From: CAVPDE01 sp964580575
Lineage (GTDB): Bacteria > Desulfobacterota > DSM-4660 > Desulfatiglandales > HGW-15
Direction: 5' to 3'
NCBI GenBank assembly: GCA_964580575.1
Contig: CAZOLJ010000003.1
Span: 38,045 to 102,044, forward strand
Length of the DNA: 64,000 nucleotides
Both the position numbers and the translations under genes were made by a program. The notes beneath the pieces were generated by a model. The model saw nothing but the letters and a program-made list of their open reading frames with translations, made no database searches and had not been told where the DNA came from. Positions 43,190 through 51,590 of this stretch are shown in pieces (positions within the stretch are counted from its first letter, which is position 1; the number at the start of each line of letters is the position of its first letter).

Positions 43190-44197
43190 TCAATCTTTCA
43201 GGGCTTCGAAAGCAGCGTGTGCCGCGCCTAGGAGCGCTGCCCTGTCGTTGAGGATAACGCGAACAGGGATCCGAACGAGGAAATCGGCGAATCGCCCCTT
43301 GGCCATGAACGATTTCAAAAAACCTCCTTGTTTCAGGGCGGGGAGGATTTGGGGGGGGATTCCTCCACCGAGGTAAACGCCCCCAACCGCCGTGCAGGTC
43401 AAGGCCAGGTTCCCTGCTACGCTTCCCAGCATGGAGACATAGAAACGAAGGGATTCGACACAGAGGGCTTGCTTCTTTCGGAGGGCACTCTCGCTGATTG
43501 CCTTTGCAGGGTCTCCTTCCTTCATGAGCGCCTTCAGCCAGAGGGGCTCCTTAAACCGGCCCGAATCCCTGAGCCATGAATAGATGTTGACCAGCCCCGG
43601 CCCGGAAAGCACTCTTTCAACGCTCACGTGGCCGTACTTCTTCCGGAGGTATCGCCACAGATCTATTTCCCCTTCTGTTGTCGGTGAAAAACTGACGTGG
43701 CCGCCTTCGGAAGAAAGAGACACGTATTCCCCATCCTGATAGGCCATCATGGCCTGCCCTAGGCCGGTTCCGGGGGACAAGAGAGCAAGGGTCCCTTTCT
43801 TTTGCGGGATCCCCTTGTTTAGAGGAACCTGTTCACTCCTTCTCAGGAGAGGAACCGCCATTGCGGCTGCTGTGAGATCATTGAAAAGACGGACATGGCG
43901 CCAGTGAAAACGCCTTTTCATCCGGGTTTCGGATACAACCCACGGCAAGTTGGTTGTCCGGCACCTGCCGTTGATCACGGGTCCGGCGATCCCGAAACAG
44001 GCACTGGAGATTGAAGCAGGATGTCCCTTCAGGAATCCATCAACGATGTTCTCCAGGTGGGGGGCCTCACGGCTTGCAAAACTCTCAACGACCAGCGGTT
44101 CCGGCCGCTTCTTTCCCATCACAAAAAGCCCGACGTTGGTTTTTGTTCCGCCAATGTCTCCTGCCAGGACAACCGTCTCTCTTTCCTTTATCGTCAT
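43190..44197 (-). CDS. glk: Glucokinase
   Basis: 335 aa; phosphorylates glucose with ATP. The phosphate-binding loop VLAGDIGGTKTNVGLFV (about 9-25), the adenosine region ALLSPGTGLGQAMMAYQ (about 131-147) and EGGHVSFSPTTEGEIDLWRY are typical of bacterial glucokinases (the E. coli Glk type). It follows the transferase fusion by 44 bases on the same strand. Together with zwf at 46.6 kb it puts hexose phosphate supply beside the putative sugar-modifying genes. Confidence 0.92.
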   Translation of the reverse strand: MTIKERETVVLAGDIGGTKTNVGLFVMGKKRPEPLVVESFASREAPHLENIVDGFLKGHPASISSACFGIAGPVINGRCRTTNLPWVVSETRMKRRFHWRHVRLFNDLTAAAMAVPLLRRSEQVPLNKGIPQKKGTLALLSPGTGLGQAMMAYQDGEYVSLSSEGGHVSFSPTTEGEIDLWRYLRKKYGHVSVERVLSGPGLVNIYSWLRDSGRFKEPLWLKALMKEGDPAKAISESALRKKQALCVESLRFYVSMLGSVAGNLALTCTAVGGVYLGGGIPPQILPALKQGGFLKSFMAKGRFADFLVRIPVRVILNDRAALLGAAHAAFEALKD

Positions 44198-44224
44198 CTG
44201 ATCAAAACCCTTTGGAACTGACCT

Positions 44225-44881
44225 CTAAATCTTTTCAACAGTGACCTTGTAGACGTACTTTACCCAGTCATAACCATAATAGCCTTCTGCCACAGCCCGT
44301 AGGGGAAACCCGTGTTTCTGTGGAAGAGGTTTACCGTTCACTTCATAGGCAAGGAAAACCTTGTTTGAGAGGATATCATCCAATGGGTACCGTTGTGAGT
44401 TCTCGTACTTGCCGTCAGGTCCTCGCACGGTAACATGGGTCACGCCGTCTTCCGCTTGAGCCAGCTTCAGCAGTGCACCCAAAGAAAACCCTTTCCAGGT
44501 TCCCTGATTGGCGAAAAATCCCGGGCAGATCATGAGCACCTTTCTCTCAACCGAGGGCAGTCTCTTGATCTCCTCGTAAGTCAGGCGGAAAGGTTTTTTG
44601 ACATGGCCGTCGACCTCGAAGCCCCACTGCTCGATCCTGACCGCATGATCGGTCAGGCCCATAGTCCCGAAGTTTTCAAGAGGCGTCACTTCAAGGTTTC
44701 TCGCGTCGAGATCCGCAGGGTTCTTGTCGATGAGCGATTCCCTTGGCGTTCCTTTGAGCAGGAGGGTTTTTCCCGTCTCCGCAATCACCCACTTCGCCAT
44801 TGAGAAAAGGGACCCGAGTCCCGTTCCAACCCACGCCGCACCCCCAACCAAGAACTTCAAAAACTGTCTCCGTTTTTCCAC
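44225..44881 (-). CDS. Sulfite-oxidase/MsrP-type molybdopterin oxidoreductase
   Basis: 218 aa. An N-terminal RRQFLKFLVGGAAWVGTG leader looks like a twin-arginine-like signal/anchor. The molybdopterin domain (about 75-210) contains the expected cysteine ligand in MICPGFFANQGTWKGFSLG (Cys near 118) and HGFPLRAVAEGYYGYDWVKY. Periplasmic enzymes of this fold reduce sulfoxides or oxidise sulfite. No cytochrome or heme partner is adjacent. Located between glk and a TVP38 gene in one minus-strand run. Confidence 0.88.
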   Translation of the reverse strand: MEKRRQFLKFLVGGAAWVGTGLGSLFSMAKWVIAETGKTLLLKGTPRESLIDKNPADLDARNLEVTPLENFGTMGLTDHAVRIEQWGFEVDGHVKKPFRLTYEEIKRLPSVERKVLMICPGFFANQGTWKGFSLGALLKLAQAEDGVTHVTVRGPDGKYENSQRYPLDDILSNKVFLAYEVNGKPLPQKHGFPLRAVAEGYYGYDWVKYVYKVTVEKI

Positions 44882-44891
44882 TGCACTGCTC

Positions 44892-45572
44892 TTAGGCTTG
44901 TGCTCTAAGCCTTGTGATGACTTTGGGGATGAAAAAAGAAAAAACGAAAAGGGCCACAGAGAAAAAGACCTTGAAAGACAAGAGCCCTCCCCAGTCCCCG
45001 GACACCCAGACCTGTTTTACAGTGCCTACAAAAAAAGTGAAGATAAAGGTCCCCACAATAATCCCCAGACCTGTGCCGAAAAAGTAATCCCTGAACCGAA
45101 CCTTGGTGAGCCCCATCCCGAAATTCATAGGCGTGAAGGGAAAATAGACGAGACGCAGATAAAGCACCGTGGCAAAACCGTTTCGCTCAATCGCATCATC
45201 ATACTTTTTTAGTCGGTCTCCTACCAGAGAGGCTGCGAACTCCCTGCCAAGACTTCTCCCCGCGAAAAAGGCGGTGCTCGCTCCGATCATAGCACCTACC
45301 CACACATAAAGAAAACCCCAGTAAGGGCCGAAGATCGCAGCGCCGATTGCGGTGATCAGTGTGCCGGGGACAAACAGGCACACCCCGACCGCGTAAAACA
45401 GAATGAACGCGACAGGAGCCCAAATCCCCGCCCTGTCCAGCAGTCTACCTAAAGTTTCGGCTGTCAGACCGTCTTTCACCGGCGTGAACCTCACCACATA
45501 AATCGCCACAGCAATGAACGCCACAAGAATGGCTGCCTTGGCGATTCCGCGGTTCCTGCCCTGCGGCTTCAT
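44892..45572 (-). CDS. TVP38/TMEM64 (VTT domain) membrane protein
   Basis: 226 aa from the ATG at 45572, 25 bases after the proposed Sec-extended end of arsS; the longer frame to 45821 overlaps arsS and is not conserved. The helices and VTT core (FVPGTLITAIGAAIFGPYWG, then GRSLGREFAASLVGDRLKKY and RLVYFPFTPMNFGMGLTKV) are typical. Genes of this family are a standard neighbour of the arsenosugar/rSAM-selenodomain set. Confidence 0.85.
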   Translation of the reverse strand: MKPQGRNRGIAKAAILVAFIAVAIYVVRFTPVKDGLTAETLGRLLDRAGIWAPVAFILFYAVGVCLFVPGTLITAIGAAIFGPYWGFLYVWVGAMIGASTAFFAGRSLGREFAASLVGDRLKKYDDAIERNGFATVLYLRLVYFPFTPMNFGMGLTKVRFRDYFFGTGLGIIVGTFIFTFFVGTVKQVWVSGDWGGLLSFKVFFSVALFVFSFFIPKVITRLRAQA

Positions 45573-45597
45573 GTCTTGACCCACTTCCTTCACTCGG

Positions 45598-46428
45598 TCA
45601 CTCCTGAAGCCTGAACTCAGGCCCTTGCCTGGATGGCCCCCCTCAAGTAAACCCCGCTGCGGCCGTGCACGTGTAGCAGTGATCTCCGACAGCAATCGGG
45701 CTTCCCGGTTCTGGGGGCCCCTCCATGTGAGAGACAGGGGTTCTTCTGCCTCCCATAGGAAGTTCTCGAGCAAGATTGAAATCACAATCGTAAAGGGTTC
45801 CGTCCCAGGCAACAGAGACAAGGGTTTGACACATCAACCCTTCGACAGCACAAGGATTGAAGTTGGATGCAAGAGGTTGCAAATAGCTCTCCAGATTTCC
45901 CGATTGCAGAAGCCACTGGCGGAATCTTCCCAGAGGCACGTTGGCAAAAGAATAAAGGTGATTGAAAACAATCCCCCACTTTTTCTTCAGCACCTCGCGA
46001 AACCTTTGTTCCATCTGCCGCTGGGGTGTGGGCAGGAAAGCGCCTGTAGGATTGGAGACGAGGTCCAGCTCCAACCCGGTTCCGTCCTGTCCGTAACCCA
46101 TGGCATTGAGCTTTCTCAGGGTGTCAAGGCTCATCTGAAAGACTCCTCGCCCTCTCTGGGAGTCGGCCTGGGCTTCATTGGTTGAAGGGAAAGAAGCAAC
46201 GATGACCACTCGCTGGTCTTTCAGGAACCCCATCCATTCGCCACCATTCCCTTCCTCCAGAGCGCTCAGGTTGGAACGAATCATGAGCCTTGTGGCCAGG
46301 GGTGAAAGTCTTTTGATGAGGATCTCCATGTTCGGGTTCAGTTCCGGCGCGCCCCCTGTAATGTCGACGTTGTCAAACCCGCTTCTTTCGGCGTAGGCGA
46401 TCACTTCCTCTGCCGTCTGCTCACCCAT
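45598..46428 (-). CDS. arsS: ArsS, arsenosugar-biosynthesis radical SAM (seleno)protein: Sec in C-terminus, N-terminus deleted
   Basis: The frame opens at ATG 46428 (MGEQTAEEVIAYAERS) and contains GFDNVDITGGAPELNPNMEI, the central radical-SAM region of ArsS, then the Cys-rich domain ending HCYTCTAAAGFT. TGA (45643-45645) follows, and the frame continues GGPSRQGPEFRLQE to a second stop at 45598. In this family the position is Cys or Sec (CTAxxGxx[C/U]GG), and a SECIS-like hairpin lies 20 bases downstream, so Sec is likely. The first ~70 residues, including the CxxxCxxC cluster motif, are missing and replaced by the start of a carboxymuconolactone-decarboxylase-like gene. As it stands the enzyme should be inactive. 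Confidence 0.8.
45609..45645 (-). promoter_or_regulatory. UGA codon and SECIS-like hairpin in arsS
   Basis: On the minus strand, UGA (45645-45643) is followed by a 20-base spacer and GCCTG-AGTT-CAGGC (45622-45609). The five-pair perfect stem with an AGUU loop is the same design as the hairpin after the UGA of rtcB, with G at loop position 2 as the bacterial SECIS model requires. Confidence 0.68.
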
Positions 46429-46434
46429 ACTCTC

Positions 46435-46585
46435 AAGGCGATGAGGACCTTTTCACGCTCCGTCAGCGCGCCTTCCGCAAACACGGCATTGTAATAGTCA
46501 AAGGATTTTTTTGCCAGATCCGGGGGGCTTCTTTCCCGATCTCTTCGAACTTCGGCAGGTCTTCGGGTTTGTAGTAAGTCTCCAT
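46435..46585 (-). pseudogene. N-terminal fragment of an AhpD/carboxymuconolactone-decarboxylase-like protein fused to arsS
   Basis: It starts at ATG 46585 with a GGAGACGA-like site (METYYKPEDLPKFEEIGKEA). After a one-base slip in a run of six Cs (46522-46527) the similarity continues in another frame as FDYYNAVFAEGALTEREKVL. This is the arsenosugar-associated peroxidase-like family, whose active-site CxxC lies further on and is absent here. It ends at a 15-base segment shared with arsS. Confidence 0.72.
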
Positions 46586-46600
46586 CGGTCGTCTCCTTTG

Positions 46601-48175
46601 CTATTTCTTCATCAGTCGCTGCGCCGCCTCAGGGCCCCAGGTTCCTGCGTCATAGGGCAACAGCATTTTCGCCCTGTTGGTACATGTCTCGCAGCCCCAC
46701 AAGACAGGGGTCAGGAATGACCAGCACAGCTCAACCCCGTCCTGACGCCAAAAGAGCATCTGATCCCCCAGCATGCAGTCGAGCAACACCTTTTCATAGG
46801 CGTCGAGGACCGGTCCTTTGCAGCCCTGATGGTAGGAGAAATCCATGGTCACAGAGCGCAACCGCACCTGGGCGCCGGGATTCTTCGTCTGAAAGGTCAA
46901 TGCGATCTTTTCTTCAGGGTAGATCCCGAGGATGAGCCGATTGGCCGAAATGTGCTCTCCGAGGACGCTGCGGAACACGGAGTGAGGGACCTCCTTGAAC
47001 TGGATGACAATCTCCGTGTGCTTCTCGGCCAGTCTCTTGCCGGAGGTGATGAAAAAAGGCACCCCCTGCCAACGCCAGTTGTCCACAAACACCATCATCG
47101 TCGCAAAGGTGGGAGTGAGGGATCCCGAACTCACACCCGGCTCCTCTCGGTAGGCCGGGACCTTTTTCCCATCGAGGGTTCCCCTGCTGTACTGGCCCAG
47201 GATGAGGAAATCGTCAAGCCGGTCCACCGGAAAAGGCCTCAGCGCTCTGTAGAGCTTGGCCTTTTCATCCCTCACCCGCTCAGCCTCGAAAACCGACGGG
47301 GGCTCCATGGCTGTCAGGGCAAAGAGCTGCATCATGTGGTTCTGAAACATGTCCCTCAAAACCCCGGCCTGCTCATAGTAGCCTGCCCGGTGCTCCACCC
47401 CGAGGGTTTCAGCGGCGGTGATGGTCACAGAGTCAATGTAGGTCCTGTTCCAGACAGGCTCGAACAGGGCGTTCGCGAAACGGAACATGAGGATGTTTTG
47501 AACCGTCTCCTTGGCCAGGTAGTGATCGATCCGGTAAATCTGATGCTCCTGAAAATGCTCGTGAAGTCCCCGGTCCAGGGCGATGGCGGTTTGTAGGTCA
47601 CGGCCAAAAGGCTTTTCTACAACGATCCGTGACCAGCCGAGCCCTTCCTTCTTTTCAGCAGAGAGACCTGCGTTGCCGATGTTCTGAGCGGTTGTCCCAT
47701 AAAGAGTGGGGGGAATGGCCAGATAAAAAACCCGGTTGCCCCATGTCCCCCTGGAATGGTCCAGATCCCGCACAAACCCGGCCAGACGATCAAGAGATTC
47801 GGGTTCTTCATACTCCAGCTCACGGTAAAAAAGATTGACGCTGAAAGCGTCCCAGCGAGCTCCGTCAAAGCCGGCTAAATCCCTAGCAGCCTCTTTGGCC
47901 TTGGCCCTCCAATCTTCATCCCTCATCTTGGTGCGGCTGCAACCGAGAATCGTGATGGGCGTGGGGAGCCCTCCTTGAAGATAAAGGCTGAATAGGGCGG
48001 GCAAGAGCTTGCGGCCTGCCAGATCTCCCGATGCACCGATGATCACGATGATGCACGGCTCAAGGATCTCATCGACCAAGCGCTTGTCGTTCACAAGACC
48101 GAGTTCCTGAGCAATCCCTTCGATCACCGCTTCAAGCTTGCTGTTCCTGCGTTGGTTGAGATTTGCCTCTTGCAC
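46601..48175 (-). CDS. zwf: Glucose-6-phosphate 1-dehydrogenase
   Basis: 524 aa; oxidises glucose-6-phosphate to 6-phosphogluconolactone with NADP+/NAD+. Coenzyme fold IIVIIGASGDLAGRKLLPAL (about 42-61), the active-site RIDHYLAKETVQNIL (about 218-232) and IVVEKPFGRDL are all intact. An N-terminal extension of about 40 residues precedes the Rossmann fold. It lies 12 bases downstream of the FAD oxidoreductase gene on the same strand. Confidence 0.95.
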   Translation of the reverse strand: MQEANLNQRRNSKLEAVIEGIAQELGLVNDKRLVDEILEPCIIVIIGASGDLAGRKLLPALFSLYLQGGLPTPITILGCSRTKMRDEDWRAKAKEAARDLAGFDGARWDAFSVNLFYRELEYEEPESLDRLAGFVRDLDHSRGTWGNRVFYLAIPPTLYGTTAQNIGNAGLSAEKKEGLGWSRIVVEKPFGRDLQTAIALDRGLHEHFQEHQIYRIDHYLAKETVQNILMFRFANALFEPVWNRTYIDSVTITAAETLGVEHRAGYYEQAGVLRDMFQNHMMQLFALTAMEPPSVFEAERVRDEKAKLYRALRPFPVDRLDDFLILGQYSRGTLDGKKVPAYREEPGVSSGSLTPTFATMMVFVDNWRWQGVPFFITSGKRLAEKHTEIVIQFKEVPHSVFRSVLGEHISANRLILGIYPEEKIALTFQTKNPGAQVRLRSVTMDFSYHQGCKGPVLDAYEKVLLDCMLGDQMLFWRQDGVELCWSFLTPVLWGCETCTNRAKMLLPYDAGTWGPEAAQRLMKK

Positions 48176-48187
48176 CTGACCTTTCCT

Positions 48188-49657
48188 TTATCCTTCTCCC
48201 GGGAAATCTCCTCCACAGGCTCTCCCTTTGAGATTGAAAAAGAACTTGAGTCCCTTTCTGACCCGGTCCGAGAATATTTTTCGGGACAGCAGCGTCCCTG
48301 CCACGCGCTTGTTGATTTCCCCAAGCGTCGGATAGGGATGAACCGCTGCGGCCAGAGTGGAGAGCTTGACTTTGGCGTTTAGGACAGCGACCCACTCGCT
48401 CAGCAACTCACCGGCCTGGGGCCCCAGGACCTGAACTCCAAGAGGCCTCTCACTTTTGTCGAGAAGCAGTTTGATTTTCCCCGTCTCTTCTCCCTCTGCG
48501 AGACTCCTGTCGTTGCTCTTGAAGGGCTCTGTCCAGACCGAATACTCAATGCCCGCTTCCCGGGCTCTTTTTTCGTTCATCCCGACGCTGGCCAGTTCAG
48601 GATCTGTATACGTGCACCAGGGCAGAAACGTGTAGTTCGTTTTCCTTGGAAGGCGGAAGATCGCATTGCTCACCACGATCCCTCCCTCATACCCTGCAGC
48701 GTGAGTGAACTGGTAGGCCCCTGTGATGTCCCCAGCAGCATAGATATGTTTTTGGGTCGTCCGCAGTCGATCATCCACCCGGATGCCTTTCCGGTCGAAA
48801 TCCACACCGATTCCCTCCAGACCGAGGTCCTTGACGTTCGAATCCCTCCCCATGGCGACCAGGATTTTCTCAGCCTTCAAGAAAACGGATTTTCCCTCCC
48901 CGTCCTTGAGAACGATCTCCTTCTCCGAACCCAAATCCTTCACGTGGAGCACCGAGGCGTTGAGGAGGAAGGTGACTCCTTCCGAACTCAGCACCTTCAT
49001 GATCTCGTCGGCCATGTCCTTGTCTTCTTTTGTGAGGATCTGGCCGCTTCTTTGCACTACGGTCACTTTTGTTCCAAGGCGGCAGAAAGCTTGAGCCATC
49101 TCAATGGCAATAGGACCGGCCCCGAGGATGATCATGGAATTCGGAAGGTGATCGAGGTAAAAAATTTCTTTGTTGGTGATGTAAGGAGTTTGATCAAGGC
49201 CTTGTGTGGCCGGAATACTTGGGGAGGATCCTGTGGCAATGACCCAGTTCTTGGCGGAAACCGTGGCTCCCTTCAGTCGGACAGAGTGCTCGTCACGAAA
49301 GACGGGTTCTCCGAACTCTACCTTGGCGCCAAGGCTGCAAAATCTTTCTTCAGAGTCGTGCTTCTGAATCGTGTCGATGACCGATTGGATTCTCTGCTTC
49401 ACCTCCTGAAAATCAACCGGCGGGGGCTCTAGGGCCGGCAAACCAAAGGCCCGGCTGTTCTTCATGAGGTGATAGACTTGGGCCGTTCGAATGAGTGTTT
49501 TGCTGGGAACACACCCATAGTGCAGGCAATCGCCCCCCAGGGCCTTTCCCTTCTCAACGAGGAGGGTTTTGGCGCCCAGTTGGGCCGCGCCGGATGCGAC
49601 CGTTAGCCCGGCTGCACCGCCGCCGATGATACCGATATCGAAGTCGTATGGAGGCAT
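48188..49657 (-). CDS. FAD-dependent pyridine nucleotide-disulfide oxidoreductase (mercuric-reductase-like)
   Basis: 489 aa. FAD motif IGIIGGGAAGLTVASGAAQL (about 8-27) and the redox-active disulfide GGDCLHYGCVPSKTLIR (about 42-58, CX4C). NAD(P) loop MIILGAGPIAIEMAQAF, AAGDITGAYQFTHAAGYEGG, and the C-terminal dimerisation domain with the His-containing AVHPYPTLGEINKR. It lacks a heavy-metal-binding cysteine pair at the C-terminus, so it is not a true MerA. Oxidoreductases of this group are frequently linked or fused to TVP38/TMEM64 proteins, which occur twice here. Confidence 0.88.
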   Translation of the reverse strand: MPPYDFDIGIIGGGAAGLTVASGAAQLGAKTLLVEKGKALGGDCLHYGCVPSKTLIRTAQVYHLMKNSRAFGLPALEPPPVDFQEVKQRIQSVIDTIQKHDSEERFCSLGAKVEFGEPVFRDEHSVRLKGATVSAKNWVIATGSSPSIPATQGLDQTPYITNKEIFYLDHLPNSMIILGAGPIAIEMAQAFCRLGTKVTVVQRSGQILTKEDKDMADEIMKVLSSEGVTFLLNASVLHVKDLGSEKEIVLKDGEGKSVFLKAEKILVAMGRDSNVKDLGLEGIGVDFDRKGIRVDDRLRTTQKHIYAAGDITGAYQFTHAAGYEGGIVVSNAIFRLPRKTNYTFLPWCTYTDPELASVGMNEKRAREAGIEYSVWTEPFKSNDRSLAEGEETGKIKLLLDKSERPLGVQVLGPQAGELLSEWVAVLNAKVKLSTLAAAVHPYPTLGEINKRVAGTLLSRKIFSDRVRKGLKFFFNLKGRACGGDFPGEG

Positions 49658-49679
49658 GATTTGTCCTTAGATCCATGCT

Positions 49680-50309
49680 TTAAAAAGCCCGCGCCATTTC
49701 TTTGGCTTTGGCGATCGCCTCTTCCCGCTTGTGTTTTGCCACCTCAGGCCCGGCCAGGGTGGGCTCCACGATCAGAGTCCTGATGTCCGTAAAGCCGATG
49801 AATCCGAGAGCAAGCTGGAAATATTTTGTCTGAAGATCGAAAGCCTCTGCAGGGCTGCCTTTCTCATAAGCCCCGCCACGGGAATAGGATACGAATATCG
49901 GTTTCCCCAGCACAAGCCCCTTGTAGCCTTCCTTCGAAGAGAAGCTGAAGGTGTATCCGGGCTGCACAATAATGTCCAGATATTGCTTGAGCCTGTAGGG
50001 AATCCCGAAATTCCACATGGGAACAGCCATGACATACCTGTCTGCGGATTTGAACTCGGCGATGAGTTCCTCCACTTTTTTCCATGCAGACAGTTCTTCA
50101 GGGGTGTGTTTCAGTCCGTGAAGGATCGCGTATTTGGCTTGCACGGCAAGGCCGTCAAAAGAAGGAAGGTCCTTCTTGAACAGGTTCATGGTGATCACTT
50201 CGTCTTTTGGGTTCGCCTGCTTGTAGGCTGAAACAAACGCCTCTGCAACAGCTATGGAATAAGATCTCTCAATTCTTGGTGATGCTTGAATATAAAGCAA
50301 TCTGCTCAT
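49680..50309 (-). CDS. azoR: FMN-dependent NADH-azoreductase/quinone reductase
   Basis: 209 aa flavodoxin-fold enzyme reducing quinones or azo compounds by two electrons. LLYIQASPRIERSYSIAVAE (about 4-23, FMN phosphate loop), VMAVPMWNFGIPYRLKQYLD (about 92-111) and VSYSRGGAYEKGSP are family motifs. It is at the downstream end of a long minus-strand run of oxidative-stress genes and follows msrB by 12 bases. Confidence 0.92.
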   Translation of the reverse strand: MSRLLYIQASPRIERSYSIAVAEAFVSAYKQANPKDEVITMNLFKKDLPSFDGLAVQAKYAILHGLKHTPEELSAWKKVEELIAEFKSADRYVMAVPMWNFGIPYRLKQYLDIIVQPGYTFSFSSKEGYKGLVLGKPIFVSYSRGGAYEKGSPAEAFDLQTKYFQLALGFIGFTDIRTLIVEPTLAGPEVAKHKREEAIAKAKEMARAF

Positions 50310-50321
50310 AGAAACCTCCTT

Positions 50322-50852
50322 TCATTTCTTTTCCACAAACTTCAGGGCTGTCGAGTTCATGCAATAGCGCAGTCCAGTCGGCGGGGGACCATCGTTGAAC
50401 ACATGCCCCAAATGGCCGTCACATCTTGCGCACAGAACTTCTATCCTTCTCATGAAATAGCTGCTGTCCTCCTCTTTCAGGATGTGGTTCTCCGCGATAG
50501 GCGCCCAGAAACTGGGCCATCCTGTTCCGGAATCAAACTTGGTATCTGAGCTGAAGAGATCAAGCTCGCATCCGGCACATCGATAGATCCCTTTCCCTTT
50601 GGAATCGTGATACTTCCCTGTAAAGGCCAGCTCTGTCCCCTTTTTTCGCAGCACATTGAATTGCTCGGGGGTCAGTGTCTTTTTCCATTCTTCTTCGGTT
50701 TTGAATATTCTCTCAGGCATGTTACTATCTCCCTGTTTTTCTCCTTTAGTCATTGCAAGAGCCTCAAATCGACTCCCCACACCCAACAAAAGAAACCCCT
50801 GGCCCAATCTTTTGAGAAAGGATCGTCGAGAATGTGTATTTCTTGATGCCAT
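50322..50852 (-). CDS. msrB: Peptide-methionine (R)-S-oxide reductase with Tat-like leader
   Basis: 176 aa from the ATG at 50852, with GGAG eleven bases upstream. The leader SRRSFLKRLGQGFLLLGVG suggests twin-arginine export or membrane anchoring, so it repairs methionine oxidation outside the cytoplasm. The MsrB domain has zinc CxxC pairs (CAGC, CARC), GTGWPSFWAPI and the catalytic Cys in LRYCMNSTALKF. It is cysteine-type, not Sec. Part of the oxygen-defence run. Confidence 0.93.
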   Translation of the reverse strand: MASRNTHSRRSFLKRLGQGFLLLGVGSRFEALAMTKGEKQGDSNMPERIFKTEEEWKKTLTPEQFNVLRKKGTELAFTGKYHDSKGKGIYRCAGCELDLFSSDTKFDSGTGWPSFWAPIAENHILKEEDSSYFMRRIEVLCARCDGHLGHVFNDGPPPTGLRYCMNSTALKFVEKK

Positions 50853-51045
50853 GATTTGCTCACTCCTCTCCATCGACCGTTTAACGGCACAAAGTTAATC
50901 ACTGCTTCGAAGGACGCCATATGGAGCTTATTCCGGACAGCAAACACGTCCAAAGGTCAATGGATCACTGACAGTTTTCTGAAAAACGCACTTCGGGCAA
51001 AGATGGGGAAAACTTCTTCTTCAGAATCCTAGGTTGGAAAGAGGG

Positions 51046-51465
51046 CTACTCCCAGGTGACGCAGTCGCTCGGGCACATGCTCATCACCTGCTCGATCTCT
51101 TCTTCGGGGTAATCGGGAAGCTCGACCACCTCAATACACCCAGTTTCCGGGTTCCTTTTGAAAATGGCGGGGAGCAGACTGATGCATGATTCGCAGTCGG
51201 TGCATTCAGCCAAATCGATGACAGGATTTTTCTTCAATACCTGTATAGGGTTCATGGGTTCAGATTCAGGGGTTGCATGTCCCTTATCCGCGTTGGATGC
51301 TTTCTTGTCCTTCCACGCAAGATAGTCCCCATAGGTGAAGCTCGAACCGAGTTCACCGGCCGTTCGCTTGCAGTGCTCTCCCCTGCACAAGCGGCATCGG
51401 GACTCGCTGCACAACTGGCACTGTTCACAATCAGGGCATTTTTCCTTTTCTAGCGTTTGGGGCAC
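51046..51465 (-). CDS. Ferredoxin with cysteine-rich N-terminal extension
   Basis: 139 aa. The C-terminal 65 residues are a single-cluster [4Fe-4S] ferredoxin (ECTDCESCISLLPAIF and MSMCPSDCVTW). The N-terminal 35 residues carry eight or more cysteines in CX2C patterns (CPDCEQCQLCSESRCRLC), suggesting an additional metal site not usual in ferredoxins. It precedes the flavodiiron gene region in gene order and could be an electron donor for the nearby redox enzymes, including CooS, which has no CooF gene here. Confidence 0.8.
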   Translation of the reverse strand: MPQTLEKEKCPDCEQCQLCSESRCRLCRGEHCKRTAGELGSSFTYGDYLAWKDKKASNADKGHATPESEPMNPIQVLKKNPVIDLAECTDCESCISLLPAIFKRNPETGCIEVVELPDYPEEEIEQVMSMCPSDCVTWE

Positions 51466-51590
51466 TCTTTCTCCCTCTCTGTCAGCCCGGGTCTATAACC
51501 GCGACCCTGCATTCGAACATTCCCTTTTTGAGAAGCACGTGAGTAAGCAGTATGCAGTAAGGAGTAGGTGATGCCTACTGTTTACTGGCC

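Noticed and set aside
45643..45821. Starting the TVP38 protein at 45821
   Set aside because: That extension lies inside arsS and reads as non-conserved sequence; the ATG at 45572 sits just after the Sec-extended arsS end and begins the conserved protein.
50322..50852. MsrB as another selenoprotein
   Set aside because: The catalytic residue is encoded as Cys (RYCMNS) and the frame has no internal UGA.
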